Counted from the stretch's first letter, positions 24,875 to 34,257 are shown. The stretch is 64,000 bases of DNA from Flavobacterium collinsii (GCF_902804485.1 NZ_CADCST010000098.1:1-64000); one strand, 5' to 3'. Numbers and translations are program-made. Notes: generated from the letters alone by a model not told the origin.

Positions 24875-27280
24875 ATGTCATTTGTTAAAAACAAACAAAA
24901 TCCATTGTATTACAAGATTTTACAACTCAGTTTTTTGGTGGTATTTTTCATTTCTAATCAAATTATTGCGCAGGAAAATGCCTCAATAAAAGGAAAAGTA
25001 ACCTCAGCCGATGGAGTTAATTCCGAGCATATCAATGTTACCTTAAGTGGACTTAATTTCAGCGTTGAAACCAATCAGGATGGTAATTACGAATTTAAAA
25101 ATGTTCCCTTTGGAAACTACACTCTAACCTTTTCTTTTTTAGGACTTGAATCTCAGGAATTAATCGTAAAAGTAGAACTGACTAATCAGGTTTTGCCTAA
25201 TATTTTCATGAAAGAAAGCAATTCACAGCTTCGTGAAGTGGTAGTTTCCGCACAGCGCCAAAATCAATTTGCTCAGAAGAAAACACAATTTGTATCAAGA
25301 CTGCCGTTAAGTAACATCAACACTCCCCAGTCGTACACCGTGGTTACAAAAGAACTTCTAAAAGAGCAATTGGTTACTGATTTTCCAACAGCAATGAAAA
25401 GTATTACGGGTGGTGGTTATGTACAGACTAATGACGGAAATGTGTCTGCTTATTTAAGAGGTTTCCGTTCTGACGGTTATTTACGTGACGGAATGGTTTC
25501 TTATGTACGAGCGCCCATAGATCCACAAAACTTTGAAAGAATTGAAGTAATCAAAGGACCATCTGCCGTATTTTTTGGTTCTTCTTTTAATAATATATCC
25601 AATTATGGAGGTGTTGTGAATCGTGTTGTAAAACGTCCTTTTAATGGTCAAAAAGCTGAACTTAGTTACACCACCGGAAGCTGGAACCTAAATCGTCTGA
25701 CTGCTGATTACAATACTACTTTAAACGATGACGGAACGGCTTTGTTTCGTATCAACGGAGCTTATCATTCTGAGCAAAGTTTCCAACCGGAAGTTTTCCA
25801 AAAAAATTATTTAATTGCTCCCTCTTTTTCTTATCAGGTAAACGACCGTTTATCAATTTTGGTGGATGCAGAATTATATAAAACCGACCGAAATTTATTT
25901 TTTGCCAGAGGGGTAAGTCCGGCTCTAATTGCTAAAAACAATTCATGGGATGATTTGAAATGGGATTTTAATACTTCGTACCACAGCAGAAACATGGCAG
26001 CCAAAATGTTCTCAAGAACCTTCAGAGCTTTAATTGATTATAAAATTACGGATCACTGGTCTTCAAAAACCGGATATACCTCATCGTCTATCGATACGGA
26101 TGGAAAATACATCAGACTGGTGATGATGACAGATAAAATGCTGCAAAGAAATTTCATCGAATATCATCCGCGTGAAGCAGGTTCAAATCAAATTCAACAA
26201 GATTTTACAGGCATTCATACGTTTGGAAAATTTGAAAATAAAGTTGTTGTCGGTGGTACCTATACCACAATGTATGATGATTATCAGCGTGCTTTGTATC
26301 GCGGTCCGTTTATCGAATACGATCAGATTGACGTAACTACCGGAGCTGTGCCGCCAATGACCGAAGAAGCCTGGGATGACAAATTAAAAACCGTAAATGC
26401 ATCGGTTGCTAATACACAAACAGAAACTAACAATTTAGGGATTTACCTGTCAGATGCCATCACTTTCAATAAAAAATTCACTTTCCTTGGAGGATTGCGT
26501 TTTGATCGAAATTTTCAGAAAAGCATTAAAACAAACGGGGTTGTCACCAGTCCTTGGTTCAACCAAAATACAATGGCATGGAAGGCCGGTTTTGTATATG
26601 CACCACTGGTAGATCAATTCTCTGTATTTGCAAACATCCAAAACGGATTCTCGAACATTGCTCCTGCTTTAGGTAAAACTGGAATAGAAAACTTTGATCC
26701 GGAAGAAGCAAATCAATGGGAAATTGGAACGAAACTCAATTTTATTGAAGGCAAATTAGTCGCCACAGTAAGTTATTACCAAATCGCCATTAAAAACGGC
26801 TTACGAAATGTTATTGAAGGAGCCAATACCTACAGCATTCAGGATGCAGAAAAAAGCAGTAAAGGTTTTGAAGCCGAAATTATTGCCAATCCGTTTCAGG
26901 GTTTCAACGTAGTGGCAGGTTACACAAAAAACAGCGCAAAATTTGTAAAAGCTTCAAATGCGGCAATCATTGGTAACAACTTAGATTATTCTCCTGAGGA
27001 AATGGCCAATTTCTGGATGAGTTACCGTGTGTTAAAAGGTAAAGTTGAAGGACTTGGAGTTGGTTTCGGAGGTAACTATGTGAGTAAAATTTTCATGAAC
27101 GATACCAACACTTTCAGTTCTAATGGTTATACCGTTTTTGACGGTTTATTGTTCTACGATCAGCCGAAATACAGACTGAGCATGAAAATCGACAATCTCT
27201 TTGATAAAGAATATTACAATGGTTATGGTCAGCCGCAAAAACCACTAACCTTTTTATTCGGAGTTAACTTTAAAATTTAA
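24875..27280 (+). CDS. TonB-dependent siderophore receptor, paralogue C
   Basis: 801 aa from ATG 24875 (MSFVKNKQNP). The signal peptide ends near SNQIIAQ (about residue 32), followed by a carboxypeptidase-regulatory-like domain (IKGKVTSADGVNSEHINVTL), the plug with FERIEVIKGPSAVFFGSSF, and a barrel ending in LFGVNFKI. The terminal residue is Ile rather than the usual Phe. It is more distant from paralogues A and B than they are from each other. Divergent to the AraC-type gene and followed by a terminator, then the PepSY membrane protein gene. Confidence 0.93.
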   Translation: MSFVKNKQNPLYYKILQLSFLVVFFISNQIIAQENASIKGKVTSADGVNSEHINVTLSGLNFSVETNQDGNYEFKNVPFGNYTLTFSFLGLESQELIVKVELTNQVLPNIFMKESNSQLREVVVSAQRQNQFAQKKTQFVSRLPLSNINTPQSYTVVTKELLKEQLVTDFPTAMKSITGGGYVQTNDGNVSAYLRGFRSDGYLRDGMVSYVRAPIDPQNFERIEVIKGPSAVFFGSSFNNISNYGGVVNRVVKRPFNGQKAELSYTTGSWNLNRLTADYNTTLNDDGTALFRINGAYHSEQSFQPEVFQKNYLIAPSFSYQVNDRLSILVDAELYKTDRNLFFARGVSPALIAKNNSWDDLKWDFNTSYHSRNMAAKMFSRTFRALIDYKITDHWSSKTGYTSSSIDTDGKYIRLVMMTDKMLQRNFIEYHPREAGSNQIQQDFTGIHTFGKFENKVVVGGTYTTMYDDYQRALYRGPFIEYDQIDVTTGAVPPMTEEAWDDKLKTVNASVANTQTETNNLGIYLSDAITFNKKFTFLGGLRFDRNFQKSIKTNGVVTSPWFNQNTMAWKAGFVYAPLVDQFSVFANIQNGFSNIAPALGKTGIENFDPEEANQWEIGTKLNFIEGKLVATVSYYQIAIKNGLRNVIEGANTYSIQDAEKSSKGFEAEIIANPFQGFNVVAGYTKNSAKFVKASNAAIIGNNLDYSPEEMANFWMSYRVLKGKVEGLGVGFGGNYVSKIFMNDTNTFSSNGYTVFDGLLFYDQPKYRLSMKIDNLFDKEYYNGYGQPQKPLTFLFGVNFKI

Positions 27281-27298
27281 TTTTTCAATTTAGTTATG

Positions 27299-27341
27299 AC
27301 CAGGCCTGACAACTATACAAAGAGTTGTGGGCTTGGTTTTT
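27299..27341 (+). terminator. intrinsic terminator after receptor C
   Basis: ACCAGGCCTGACAACT pairs with AGTTGTGGGCTTGGT, followed by a T-rich run. The structure covers an in-frame TTG at 27325, so the next gene must begin at the ATG at 27355. Confidence 0.75.
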
Positions 27342-27354
27342 ATTATTTTATATC

Positions 27355-28542
27355 ATGACCAAAAATCCAATTCGAACCAAAGAGAAGAAAATCAAACAAA
27401 AAAGTAAATGGAGTGTATTAAACCACTGGCTTCATTTATGGCTGGGGCTTGGTTCCGGTTTAATTGTTTTTATTGTTGCCCTGACAGGAGTGCTATTCAT
27501 TTTTTGTGATGACATTATTGATGAACTGGCTTATAATTCACAGTATGTAAAAGAGGTTAAGGAAAAAAGACTCACTCCCGAAGAAGTTTTAGTTGCATTC
27601 AAAAAACAGCGTCCGGAGCGCAAAGCAACTTATTTTGTTACTTATCGCGATACTAAGCGAACCATAAAAATCGCATCGGCAACCAAAAAAAGGGAGTTAC
27701 AATTTTCATGGATTGATCCTTACACAGGAAAAATTCTGGATTCCGGAGGTGCCTATGATGTTTTTTATATCATCGCTCACATACACAGTGGCGAAATACC
27801 TTTTGGCAAAGCTGGTCACCTTATTGTAGAAATTTCAGTCTGGATATTTCTTATCGAACTCATCACAGGACTTATTCTGTGGTGGCCTAAAAAATGGAAC
27901 CGTACCACAAGACAGCAAAGTTTTACCATAAAAACGAACGCTAGTTTTAAAAGACTTAATTATGATTTGCATAACGTTCCCGGATTTTACAATTTACTTC
28001 CGGCTCTTATGATCACAATTACCGGATTGATTATAGTAAATACTCCTTTAAACAAAGCCACACATGCTATTTTTAATGGTACCCCACATGCTTTCCAAAC
28101 GATGAGCAAAATAAAACCGGATTATGATTCCACCAAAACTGTAATGCCTTTGAATACTATTTTGAAGAATCTTTATGCCAAAGATAAAACGATACAGGAA
28201 GTACGGTTGTCTGTGGCCGGAAAAGACAGTATTACCAGCTATTTTGCTGTTGCAGCTGAAAAGATAGGACTTAAAGGAATTGAAAACGGAAGAACCTTCT
28301 CTATCAACAAATACACCGGTAAAGAAATAGAAATACCATCAAAAGTAATCAAAGGTTTAGAAATTGACGGTATGACGATGAATCTTCACATTGGATTTTG
28401 GGCAGGCTGGATTGGAAAAGTTTTTACTCTAATCGTAGGCTTGATCTGTATGTTTTTGCCCGTCACCGGCTTTATAATCTGGTACGGACGCCAAAAGAAA
28501 AAAACAAAACCAAATCCGACTATTAAACGCAATTATTCATAA
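27355..28542 (+). CDS. PepSY-associated TM-helix protein
   Basis: 395 aa inner-membrane protein from ATG 27355 (MTKNPIRTKE). It has four membrane helices: LWLGLGSGLIVFIVALTGVL, a central pair around EISVWIFLIELITGLILWW and LLPALMITITGLIIVN, and a C-terminal LIVGLICMFLPVTGFIIWYG. Periplasmic PepSY segments include YTGKIL and FSINKYTGKEIE. Family members accompany TonB receptors and are thought to help reduce or release iron from siderophores; the conserved His residues (LHLWLG, AHIHSGEIP, LHIGFWAG) could ligate haem. It is directly downstream of receptor C; with the terminator between, co-transcription is only partial. Confidence 0.85.
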   Translation: MTKNPIRTKEKKIKQKSKWSVLNHWLHLWLGLGSGLIVFIVALTGVLFIFCDDIIDELAYNSQYVKEVKEKRLTPEEVLVAFKKQRPERKATYFVTYRDTKRTIKIASATKKRELQFSWIDPYTGKILDSGGAYDVFYIIAHIHSGEIPFGKAGHLIVEISVWIFLIELITGLILWWPKKWNRTTRQQSFTIKTNASFKRLNYDLHNVPGFYNLLPALMITITGLIIVNTPLNKATHAIFNGTPHAFQTMSKIKPDYDSTKTVMPLNTILKNLYAKDKTIQEVRLSVAGKDSITSYFAVAAEKIGLKGIENGRTFSINKYTGKEIEIPSKVIKGLEIDGMTMNLHIGFWAGWIGKVFTLIVGLICMFLPVTGFIIWYGRQKKKTKPNPTIKRNYS

Positions 28543-28558
28543 TTATTCTAAATAAATA

Positions 28559-28588
28559 TTGTCAGACTAATATTAAACTTTACATTTG
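28559..28588 (+). promoter_or_regulatory. promoter of the DUF4198 gene
   Basis: -33 TTG (28559-28561) and -7 TACATTTG (28581-28588), spacer 19, with the start codon 35 bases further on. It gives the DUF4198 gene its own transcript. Confidence 0.65.
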
Positions 28589-28622
28589 TGATACGAAATT
28601 ATTAACTCATTAATTGCATATT

Positions 28623-29348
28623 ATGAAATCTAAAACTTTACAATCAATAACATTTTTACTTTTAATGTTAATTGCCAGCCCTACTCTATTTGCTCATGCC
28701 TTGTGGATCGAAACTAAAGCATTGGGAGCTAAAGGAAAAGCTCAGGAAATATCTGTTTTCTTTGGAGAATTTTCAGATAATGATATTACAGCTTCAGCAA
28801 AATGGTTTTCAGATTTAAAAGATTTTTCACTGGTTGTAATTAGCCCGTCAAAAAAAGAAACAAAACTTACCGCTACTGCCTTAGAAAATAAATATCAGGC
28901 CTTTTTTACACCAGATGAGGACGGCGTTTATACGGTAGTGATGCATCATACTGTAAAAGATGTATACGGTACCATGAAATTAGATTACAATTCAAGCGCA
29001 ACGGTTACCGTTGGCAATGCCGCAAAAGGAAATGATGCTGCCGCAAATACAAACATCATTAGTGTCTTTGCTAAAGAAGTGACAGCGGCTAAGCAAAAAA
29101 CAGTACTAAACATCAATGCTTTGTATGAAGGCGCAGCGGCTAAAAAACAAAAAATAAAAGTAATTGCTCCAAATGGCTGGGAAAAAGAATTATGGAGCAA
29201 TGACAAAGGAGAAATCTCTTTTACACCGCTTTGGTCAGGAAATTATATGGTAGAGTTTGCTTATACCGAAAAAGCTGCCGGAGAACATAATGGTAAAAAT
29301 TACAACGAAATCTGGAAGATGGCAACTTATTTAATTGCCGTTAAATAA
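28623..29348 (+). CDS. DUF4198 periplasmic protein
   Basis: 241 aa from ATG 28623. Signal peptide 1-23 ends SPTLFA, so the mature protein would begin with His-Ala-Leu-Trp, the conserved N-terminus of DUF4198/NikM-like proteins; an N-terminal His is a common metal-binding arrangement. Two immunoglobulin-like beta domains follow (VVISPSKKETKLTA; KIKVIAPNGWEKELWSNDKG). A role in binding a metal or metal complex in the periplasm is inferred from the siderophore-receptor neighbours. It has its own promoter and terminator. Confidence 0.82.
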   Translation: MKSKTLQSITFLLLMLIASPTLFAHALWIETKALGAKGKAQEISVFFGEFSDNDITASAKWFSDLKDFSLVVISPSKKETKLTATALENKYQAFFTPDEDGVYTVVMHHTVKDVYGTMKLDYNSSATVTVGNAAKGNDAAANTNIISVFAKEVTAAKQKTVLNINALYEGAAAKKQKIKVIAPNGWEKELWSNDKGEISFTPLWSGNYMVEFAYTEKAAGEHNGKNYNEIWKMATYLIAVK

Positions 29349-29388
29349 TATAGTCCTTTCATTATTTGATCATTTTATAGTTAGTTGG

Positions 29389-29418
29389 GCCTTGTTCGTA
29401 ATGAGCAAGGCTTTTTTT
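29389..29418 (+). terminator. intrinsic terminator after the DUF4198 gene
   Basis: GCCTTGTTC / GAGCAAGGC stem with a GTAAT loop and TTTTTTT directly after. Confidence 0.85.
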
Positions 29419-29536
29419 AACCTAAAATATCGTTTATACCCTCTCTTCTTTACTTAATAAAATTTATAAAAGCAAAATCTTAAGCCAATCTTAAGACTAT
29501 TCTAATGAAATTTTAATCTAGAAAAACTCTGAAAAT

Positions 29537-29568
29537 TTTGTTAAGACCGTATCTCGATATTACATTTG
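29537..29568 (+). promoter_or_regulatory. promoter of receptor D
   Basis: -33 TTTG (29537-29540) and -7 TACATTTG (29561-29568), spacer 20. The start codon is 35 bases downstream. Confidence 0.75.
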
Positions 29569-29603
29569 CAAAAATTTATTTTTATTAAATCTAAATAAGC
29601 GAC

Positions 29604-31874
29604 ATGAAATATAATTTACTACTTGCATTATCCTTTATAAGTTTTGCTTCTTACAGTCAAAACTATTCAAGCGACGAGGCAGCCTCAACTGCCAATGATA
29701 CGGTAAAAAACAAAAAAGGAGAAATACTAAATGAAGTATTAATTAAAACCAATAGAGAGCCTAAACCGGTTACTGCAGTTCGTTCAGGATTAAAACCAAT
29801 GGACAACCCACAAAGCATACAGGTTATTAGTTCTGATGTAATCGAACAACAACAGGCCATTCGTTTAAGTGAAGTTATTAAAAACGCGAATGGTGTTTAT
29901 GTAAGTTCTGCTCGTGGTGGTGCACAGGAATCTTTTTTCTCAAGAGGATATGACATGTCTGCCAACAATATGTTTAAAAACGGATTCCGTTACAATTCAG
30001 GTTCCATTCCTGATGTTTCCGGTCTGGAGAAAGTTGAATTCTTAAAAGGAGGTTCGGCTTTATTGTTCGGAAACGTTGCACCGGGAGGTATCTTAAACCT
30101 GGTAACCAAAACACCTTCATTTAAATCAGGTGGTGAGGTATCGATGCAAATTGGAAGTTATGCGTTCTACAAACCTTCTTTCGATTTTTATGGTCCTCTT
30201 AGCAAGTCAATTGCTTTTAGAATAAACGGTTCTTACGAGAACTCTGAAAGCTTCAGAAATGTAGTAAAAAACGAACGTGTATACGTAAACCCGTCTTTAC
30301 TTTTTATCATCAATCCAAAAACACAAATTACGGTACAAGGGGATTATTTAACAGCAGACTGGACTCCGGATTTTGGAACAGGACTTATTGGAAAACAAAT
30401 TCTTGACTTACCTCGTAATGCATTCTACGGATCACTTTGGTCTAATGGTACTACAAAATCAGCAAGTGCTTCGGTTTTATTAAACCATGATTTCAATAAA
30501 AACTGGAAACTAAACTTTAATAGCTCTTTCCAAAGTTATGATAGAACTCAAAAATCTACAGCTCAGATGTCCAATATAACCAATAGTGGCGACTGGACCA
30601 GAGCATTAGTTCAAAATAAAAATTTAGAGCAGATATTGGGCGACCAATTAAGCTTACAAGGAAATTTCAATACCGGATCAGTAAAACATCAAGTATATAC
30701 AGGTGTTGATTGGGAAAATTCATTTGCTACCGGATACACTTATGCTTTTGATCCGGCAAATTATGACACTATCAATTTATTTACTTTTGATCCGTCAAAA
30801 CAAAAAAATGATATTCCAAATGCAAGAGCGACTCAAATTCTAAAAACAGAAACCAATCGTTTTGGGGCTTACTTTCAGGATCTGATTTCGATTACAGAAA
30901 AAGTCAAAGTATTAGCAGGTATTCGTTGGTCATGGCAAGAAGGCCAAGCTACCACTTATAAAGAAACTTATAACACCGGTACAAAAGTTCAAACGGTCGC
31001 TCCGGAAAATGCAAAGGCTGAAGTTGGTGCTAAAAAACTGGACAATGCTTTCTCTCCAAAAGTGGGTATTATCTATCAACCAACAAAAAGTACCTCATTA
31101 TTTGCCAGCTACTCGAACTCGTTTTCACCAAATACAGGATTTACGGTTGACAACAAAACAATTGAAGCATCTATCATTGACCAATACGAAGCAGGTATTA
31201 AAAAAGAATTCTTTGAGGGCTTGTTAAGTACAAACTTAACGGTTTACCAAATATCAAACAGTAATTTGGCTCAAACTGCACCATTTCTAGCTGATGGTGT
31301 TACTGAAAATGTGAATTCAAACATTAAAGTATTGGGTGGAGCTACTAAAAGTAAAGGGGTTGAAATTGATGTTACTGCAACACCTATTGAAGGACTTAAT
31401 ATTATTGCCGGTTATAGCTATAATGATATGCGTTATACTAAAACTTCAGGAACAAGTGGAAGTTTTGTAGCGGGAGATCAGGTTGTAAGAACACCTAAAA
31501 ATACAGCCAACCTAAGTTTCTTCTATAAAGTACCAGAAGGAATGTTTAAAGGAGTTTCATTTGGAGCAATTGCTAACTATATTGGTAACCGTTTAGGAGG
31601 TTGGAACGATGATTATTTATGGACAGCTGTTAAGCCTACACCTACCAATCCAAAACCAAATCCTGCTTACATTGTTACCATTAGAGACAGAGATATTCCT
31701 ATCGAAGGTTACACAACTATTGATGCTTCTGTAGGTTACGAGTGGGGAAAATTCTCTGTTTTATGTAAATTATCTAATATTACAAATGAATTGAATTATA
31801 CTGTTCACGAAAATTACAGTATCAACCCAATTGCACCTCGTCAAATTTTGACAAGCTTAAAATATAAATTCTAA
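29604..31874 (+). CDS. TonB-dependent siderophore receptor D
   Basis: 756 aa. Signal peptide ends near FASYSQ (residue 19). Unlike receptors A-C it lacks the carboxypeptidase-regulatory-like domain and goes quickly into the plug: LIKTNREPKPVTAVRSGLKP, then LEKVEFLKGGSALLFGNVAPGGILNLVTK, the FhuA/FhuE/FpvA-type siderophore signature. The barrel ends LTSLKYKF (terminal Phe). It closes the iron-uptake locus; its own promoter and terminator make it a separate regulon member. The different domain layout indicates independent acquisition from the A/B pair. Confidence 0.93.
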   Translation: MKYNLLLALSFISFASYSQNYSSDEAASTANDTVKNKKGEILNEVLIKTNREPKPVTAVRSGLKPMDNPQSIQVISSDVIEQQQAIRLSEVIKNANGVYVSSARGGAQESFFSRGYDMSANNMFKNGFRYNSGSIPDVSGLEKVEFLKGGSALLFGNVAPGGILNLVTKTPSFKSGGEVSMQIGSYAFYKPSFDFYGPLSKSIAFRINGSYENSESFRNVVKNERVYVNPSLLFIINPKTQITVQGDYLTADWTPDFGTGLIGKQILDLPRNAFYGSLWSNGTTKSASASVLLNHDFNKNWKLNFNSSFQSYDRTQKSTAQMSNITNSGDWTRALVQNKNLEQILGDQLSLQGNFNTGSVKHQVYTGVDWENSFATGYTYAFDPANYDTINLFTFDPSKQKNDIPNARATQILKTETNRFGAYFQDLISITEKVKVLAGIRWSWQEGQATTYKETYNTGTKVQTVAPENAKAEVGAKKLDNAFSPKVGIIYQPTKSTSLFASYSNSFSPNTGFTVDNKTIEASIIDQYEAGIKKEFFEGLLSTNLTVYQISNSNLAQTAPFLADGVTENVNSNIKVLGGATKSKGVEIDVTATPIEGLNIIAGYSYNDMRYTKTSGTSGSFVAGDQVVRTPKNTANLSFFYKVPEGMFKGVSFGAIANYIGNRLGGWNDDYLWTAVKPTPTNPKPNPAYIVTIRDRDIPIEGYTTIDASVGYEWGKFSVLCKLSNITNELNYTVHENYSINPIAPRQILTSLKYKF

Positions 31875-31950
31875 AATTTTGAATTATATTTTACCCTCCA
31901 GACTTTTGCTGCATTTCAATAATGAAAACAAAAAGTTTGGTTTTAAACAG

Positions 31951-31982
31951 AAAACCTCATCTTACAATAGATGAGGTTTTTT
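31951..31982 (+). terminator. intrinsic terminator after receptor D
   Basis: CCTCATC (31955-31961) and GATGAGG (31970-31976) form the stem, preceded by AAAA and followed by TTTTTT. The stem is the same heptamer as in the terminator at 2966-2994. Confidence 0.85.
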
Positions 31983-32013
31983 GTTTTCACTAAAGAAAGT
32001 AATCCGATTGTAT

Positions 32014-32021
32014 TACTTTTG
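32014..32021 (+). promoter_or_regulatory. -7 box of the amino-acid permease gene
   Basis: TACTTTTG (TAnnTTTG) lies 38 bases before the ATG at 32059. No clear TTTG -33 partner at the usual distance. The box lies downstream of an in-frame TTG at 31981, which rules out that codon as start. Confidence 0.5.
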
Positions 32022-32058
32022 TTCCACAAAAATTCTCACCAAAACAAAACTCCGATAT

Positions 32059-33372
32059 ATGTCAGATGCTAAAAAAAATCAATTGCAAAAAAGTCTTGGC
32101 TTAAGTTTCAATATTGCTGTATTAATTGGAGGAACGATAGGCGTTGGAATTCTTCGTACACCCGGCAGCATTGCTTCCCTACTCGATAATTATTGGTTCA
32201 TTATTGCTTCATGGCTCTTTGGAGGTTTATATGTTTTGCTAGGAGCCAATTCCTATGCAGAACTTTCCACAATGTTACCCAAAGCAGGAGGTTCCTATAA
32301 CTATATTAAAAGAGCCTTTGGTGAATATGCCGGCTTTCTTTCCGGCTGGTTTGATTTTATCGTCAATGTAACACCACCGGCTTTTTATTGTATTGTAATT
32401 AGTGAGTACATTATTATTTTGTTTCCTGTACTCTCGAACTATTCTACCGTGATGGCAATTTCTTTATTACTTGCTTTTGTACTCATTCATTTAAGTGGTG
32501 TAAAAAACGGCAGCGTCATTCAGCAAATTACCAGTTTCTTAAAAGTAATATGCTTTGTAGCCTTGGTCATAGCCTGTTTTATGTATACAGGCTATGAAGT
32601 CCCTAAAATCAAAACAGACAATTCTTTCTTTCAAATTGGACTAATCTTCGGCTTTTTCAAATCATTGCAGTTGATCATCGGGACTTACAACGGCTGGAAC
32701 AGTGTTTGCTTTTTTGCCGAAGAAAATGATAACCCCAACAAAAATATTCCCAAATCATTGTACAGCGGTGTCTTTTTAGTTGTTGCTATTTATGTTTTGG
32801 TTAACGCCGCTTTCTTTCATGTTTTACCAATTGAAACCCTGGCAAAATCAAATTTAGCCGCAGCTGACGTTGCCAAGATCCTTTTTGGAGAAAACGGAGC
32901 TATTATTGTTACGGTAATTTCCATTTTTTCATTAATCAGTATACTAAATGCTTTTATGATGATTCCTCCAAGAATCCTGTACGGATTAAGTCGTGACGGG
33001 TTCTTTTTCAAACAAGGAACAATAGTAAATAAAGGTGGAACACCAATCGTAGCGCTTTTAGTTTCGTCGCTTTTCAGTTTATTTTTAATTTGTATTGGCT
33101 CTTTTGAAGTATTATTTTCTTTCGCAGCCTTTATCTCTATTATCGTTTGGGGATTAGCTTATCTTTCTCTCTTAAAATTAAGAGCCACCGAGCCCAACTT
33201 ACCTCGTCCGTATCATTCTTTTTGGTATCCATGGACGACAATATTTGCCTTTGTAGCCTCGATTGCCTTATTAATAGGATTTATTTTCAGCGATCCAAAA
33301 GGTTTTGCTATAATCGTTGTTCTCACTTTGATTTCTTATCCTGTATTTTTGGTTTTGAGGAAGAAAAAATAA
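32059..33372 (+). CDS. APC-family amino-acid permease
   Basis: 437 aa, about twelve membrane helices. The first helix carries NIAVLIGGTIGVGILRTPGSIA, the conserved G-G-x-I-G-x-G-I substrate-binding turn of APC superfamily transporters. The loop after helix 2 (AELSTMLPKAGGSYNYIKRAFG) is the second family signature. Specificity cannot be fixed; cationic or neutral amino acids are likely. Start ATG 32059 gives MSDAKKNQLQKSLGLS. It is a separate transcription unit after the iron locus. Confidence 0.9.
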   Translation: MSDAKKNQLQKSLGLSFNIAVLIGGTIGVGILRTPGSIASLLDNYWFIIASWLFGGLYVLLGANSYAELSTMLPKAGGSYNYIKRAFGEYAGFLSGWFDFIVNVTPPAFYCIVISEYIIILFPVLSNYSTVMAISLLLAFVLIHLSGVKNGSVIQQITSFLKVICFVALVIACFMYTGYEVPKIKTDNSFFQIGLIFGFFKSLQLIIGTYNGWNSVCFFAEENDNPNKNIPKSLYSGVFLVVAIYVLVNAAFFHVLPIETLAKSNLAAADVAKILFGENGAIIVTVISIFSLISILNAFMMIPPRILYGLSRDGFFFKQGTIVNKGGTPIVALLVSSLFSLFLICIGSFEVLFSFAAFISIIVWGLAYLSLLKLRATEPNLPRPYHSFWYPWTTIFAFVASIALLIGFIFSDPKGFAIIVVLTLISYPVFLVLRKKK

Positions 33373-33388
33373 CGGCTTATTTTTAATC

Positions 33389-33451
33389 GCTACGATTTCT
33401 CGAATTTTATTTTTACCATCTATAAAAACAAACAATTCGTTAATTCGTGGC
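33389..33451. repeat. 65 bp palindrome-ended repeat, copy A
   Basis: Starts GCTACGATTTCTCGAATTTTATTTT, then TACCATCT, and ends AATTCGTGGC. It matches 34177-34242 in the same orientation, and its ends are inverted (GCTACGA...TTCGTGGC). It lies just upstream of the GyrI-like gene. Confidence 0.7.
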
Positions 33452-33539
33452 TATTTTTTTTAAGAAAAAAGATGTAGAATATTTCTGCTGACATACTGTT
33501 GTCACATTCTGTGATTTAATTTGTAATAAAACTAAAAAG

Positions 33540-34163
33540 ATGAGCAAACTAGATTTAACAAAAACCGACAAAGTATACTACACTGCTAAAACTAATCCCG
33601 AGATAGTTTATATTGAAAAAACAAATTACCTATCGATTACAGGAAAAGGTGATCCTTCGGGACAAGAATTCTTAGAGAACATTCAGGCCTTGTATGCCAC
33701 TGCTTATGCCATTAAATTTATGCAGAAAGCCGTAAATAATGATTTTGTTGTTCCAAAACTGGAAGCCTTGTGGAGTTTTGATACTGAAAAATACAAAGGC
33801 ATTTCTATGGATGAAGCTCCGCTAAAAATACCCCGAAGTGAGTGGGATTACAGAATTATGATCAGAATGCCGAATTTCGTAACTAAAGAGCAAACAGAAG
33901 AAGCCATTCAAAATACTGCCAATAAAAAACAAATCGAACGGGCGAAATCAATTGAATTTTATGAGATGACTGAAGGCAAAGTAATACAAGTTCTTCATAT
34001 CGGACCTTTTGAAAATGAGCCTCACACACTGAAAAAAATACAAGAGTTTTCTACAGCACATCAGCTGGAACAAAATGGCCTACACCATGAAATTTATTTA
34101 TCTGACTTTCGAAAAACAGCTTCTGAAAAATTGAGAACCATACTTCGAGAACCTGTAAAATAA
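33540..34163 (+). CDS. GyrI-like domain protein
   Basis: 207 aa, soluble. The sequence has the layout of GyrI-like small-molecule-binding (SRPBCC-unrelated, SOUL/GyrI superfamily) proteins of Bacteroidota: IVYIEKTNYLSITGKGDPSG at the start, PKLEALWSFD, then a repeated half with EFYEMTEGKVIQVLHIGPFENE and a C-terminal IYLSDFRKTASEKLRTILREPVK. This C-terminal motif (Y-L-S-D-x-R-K) is shared by the family. The role is probably binding or detoxifying a small ligand. It is alone between two copies of the 65 bp repeat. Confidence 0.82.
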   Translation: MSKLDLTKTDKVYYTAKTNPEIVYIEKTNYLSITGKGDPSGQEFLENIQALYATAYAIKFMQKAVNNDFVVPKLEALWSFDTEKYKGISMDEAPLKIPRSEWDYRIMIRMPNFVTKEQTEEAIQNTANKKQIERAKSIEFYEMTEGKVIQVLHIGPFENEPHTLKKIQEFSTAHQLEQNGLHHEIYLSDFRKTASEKLRTILREPVK

Positions 34164-34176
34164 CTTATTTTTAAAA

Positions 34177-34242
34177 GCCACGAATTCCCGAATTTTATTT
34201 TTTACCATCTGTGAGTAAATGAGTAACTCGAGAATTCGTAGC
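34177..34242. repeat. 65 bp palindrome-ended repeat, copy B
   Basis: Direct copy of 33389-33451: GCCACGAATTCCCGAATTTTATTTT, TACCATCT, and end GAATTCGTAGC. The ends are inverted repeats (GCCACGAATTC / GAATTCGTAGC). Together with copy A it brackets the GyrI-like gene exactly. Confidence 0.7.
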
Positions 34243-34257
34243 AAAAAACTTAAACAC

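Noticed and set aside
24830..24875. Upstream TTG start for receptor C
   Set aside because: The TTG is part of the -7 promoter box TACTTTTG; the ATG at 24875 precedes a proper signal peptide.
27325..27355. TTG start for the PepSY protein
   Set aside because: It lies within the terminator stem of receptor C; the ATG at 27355 is more plausible.
31981..32059. Upstream TTG for the amino-acid permease
   Set aside because: It overlaps the preceding terminator and lies before the permease's own -7 box at 32014-32021.
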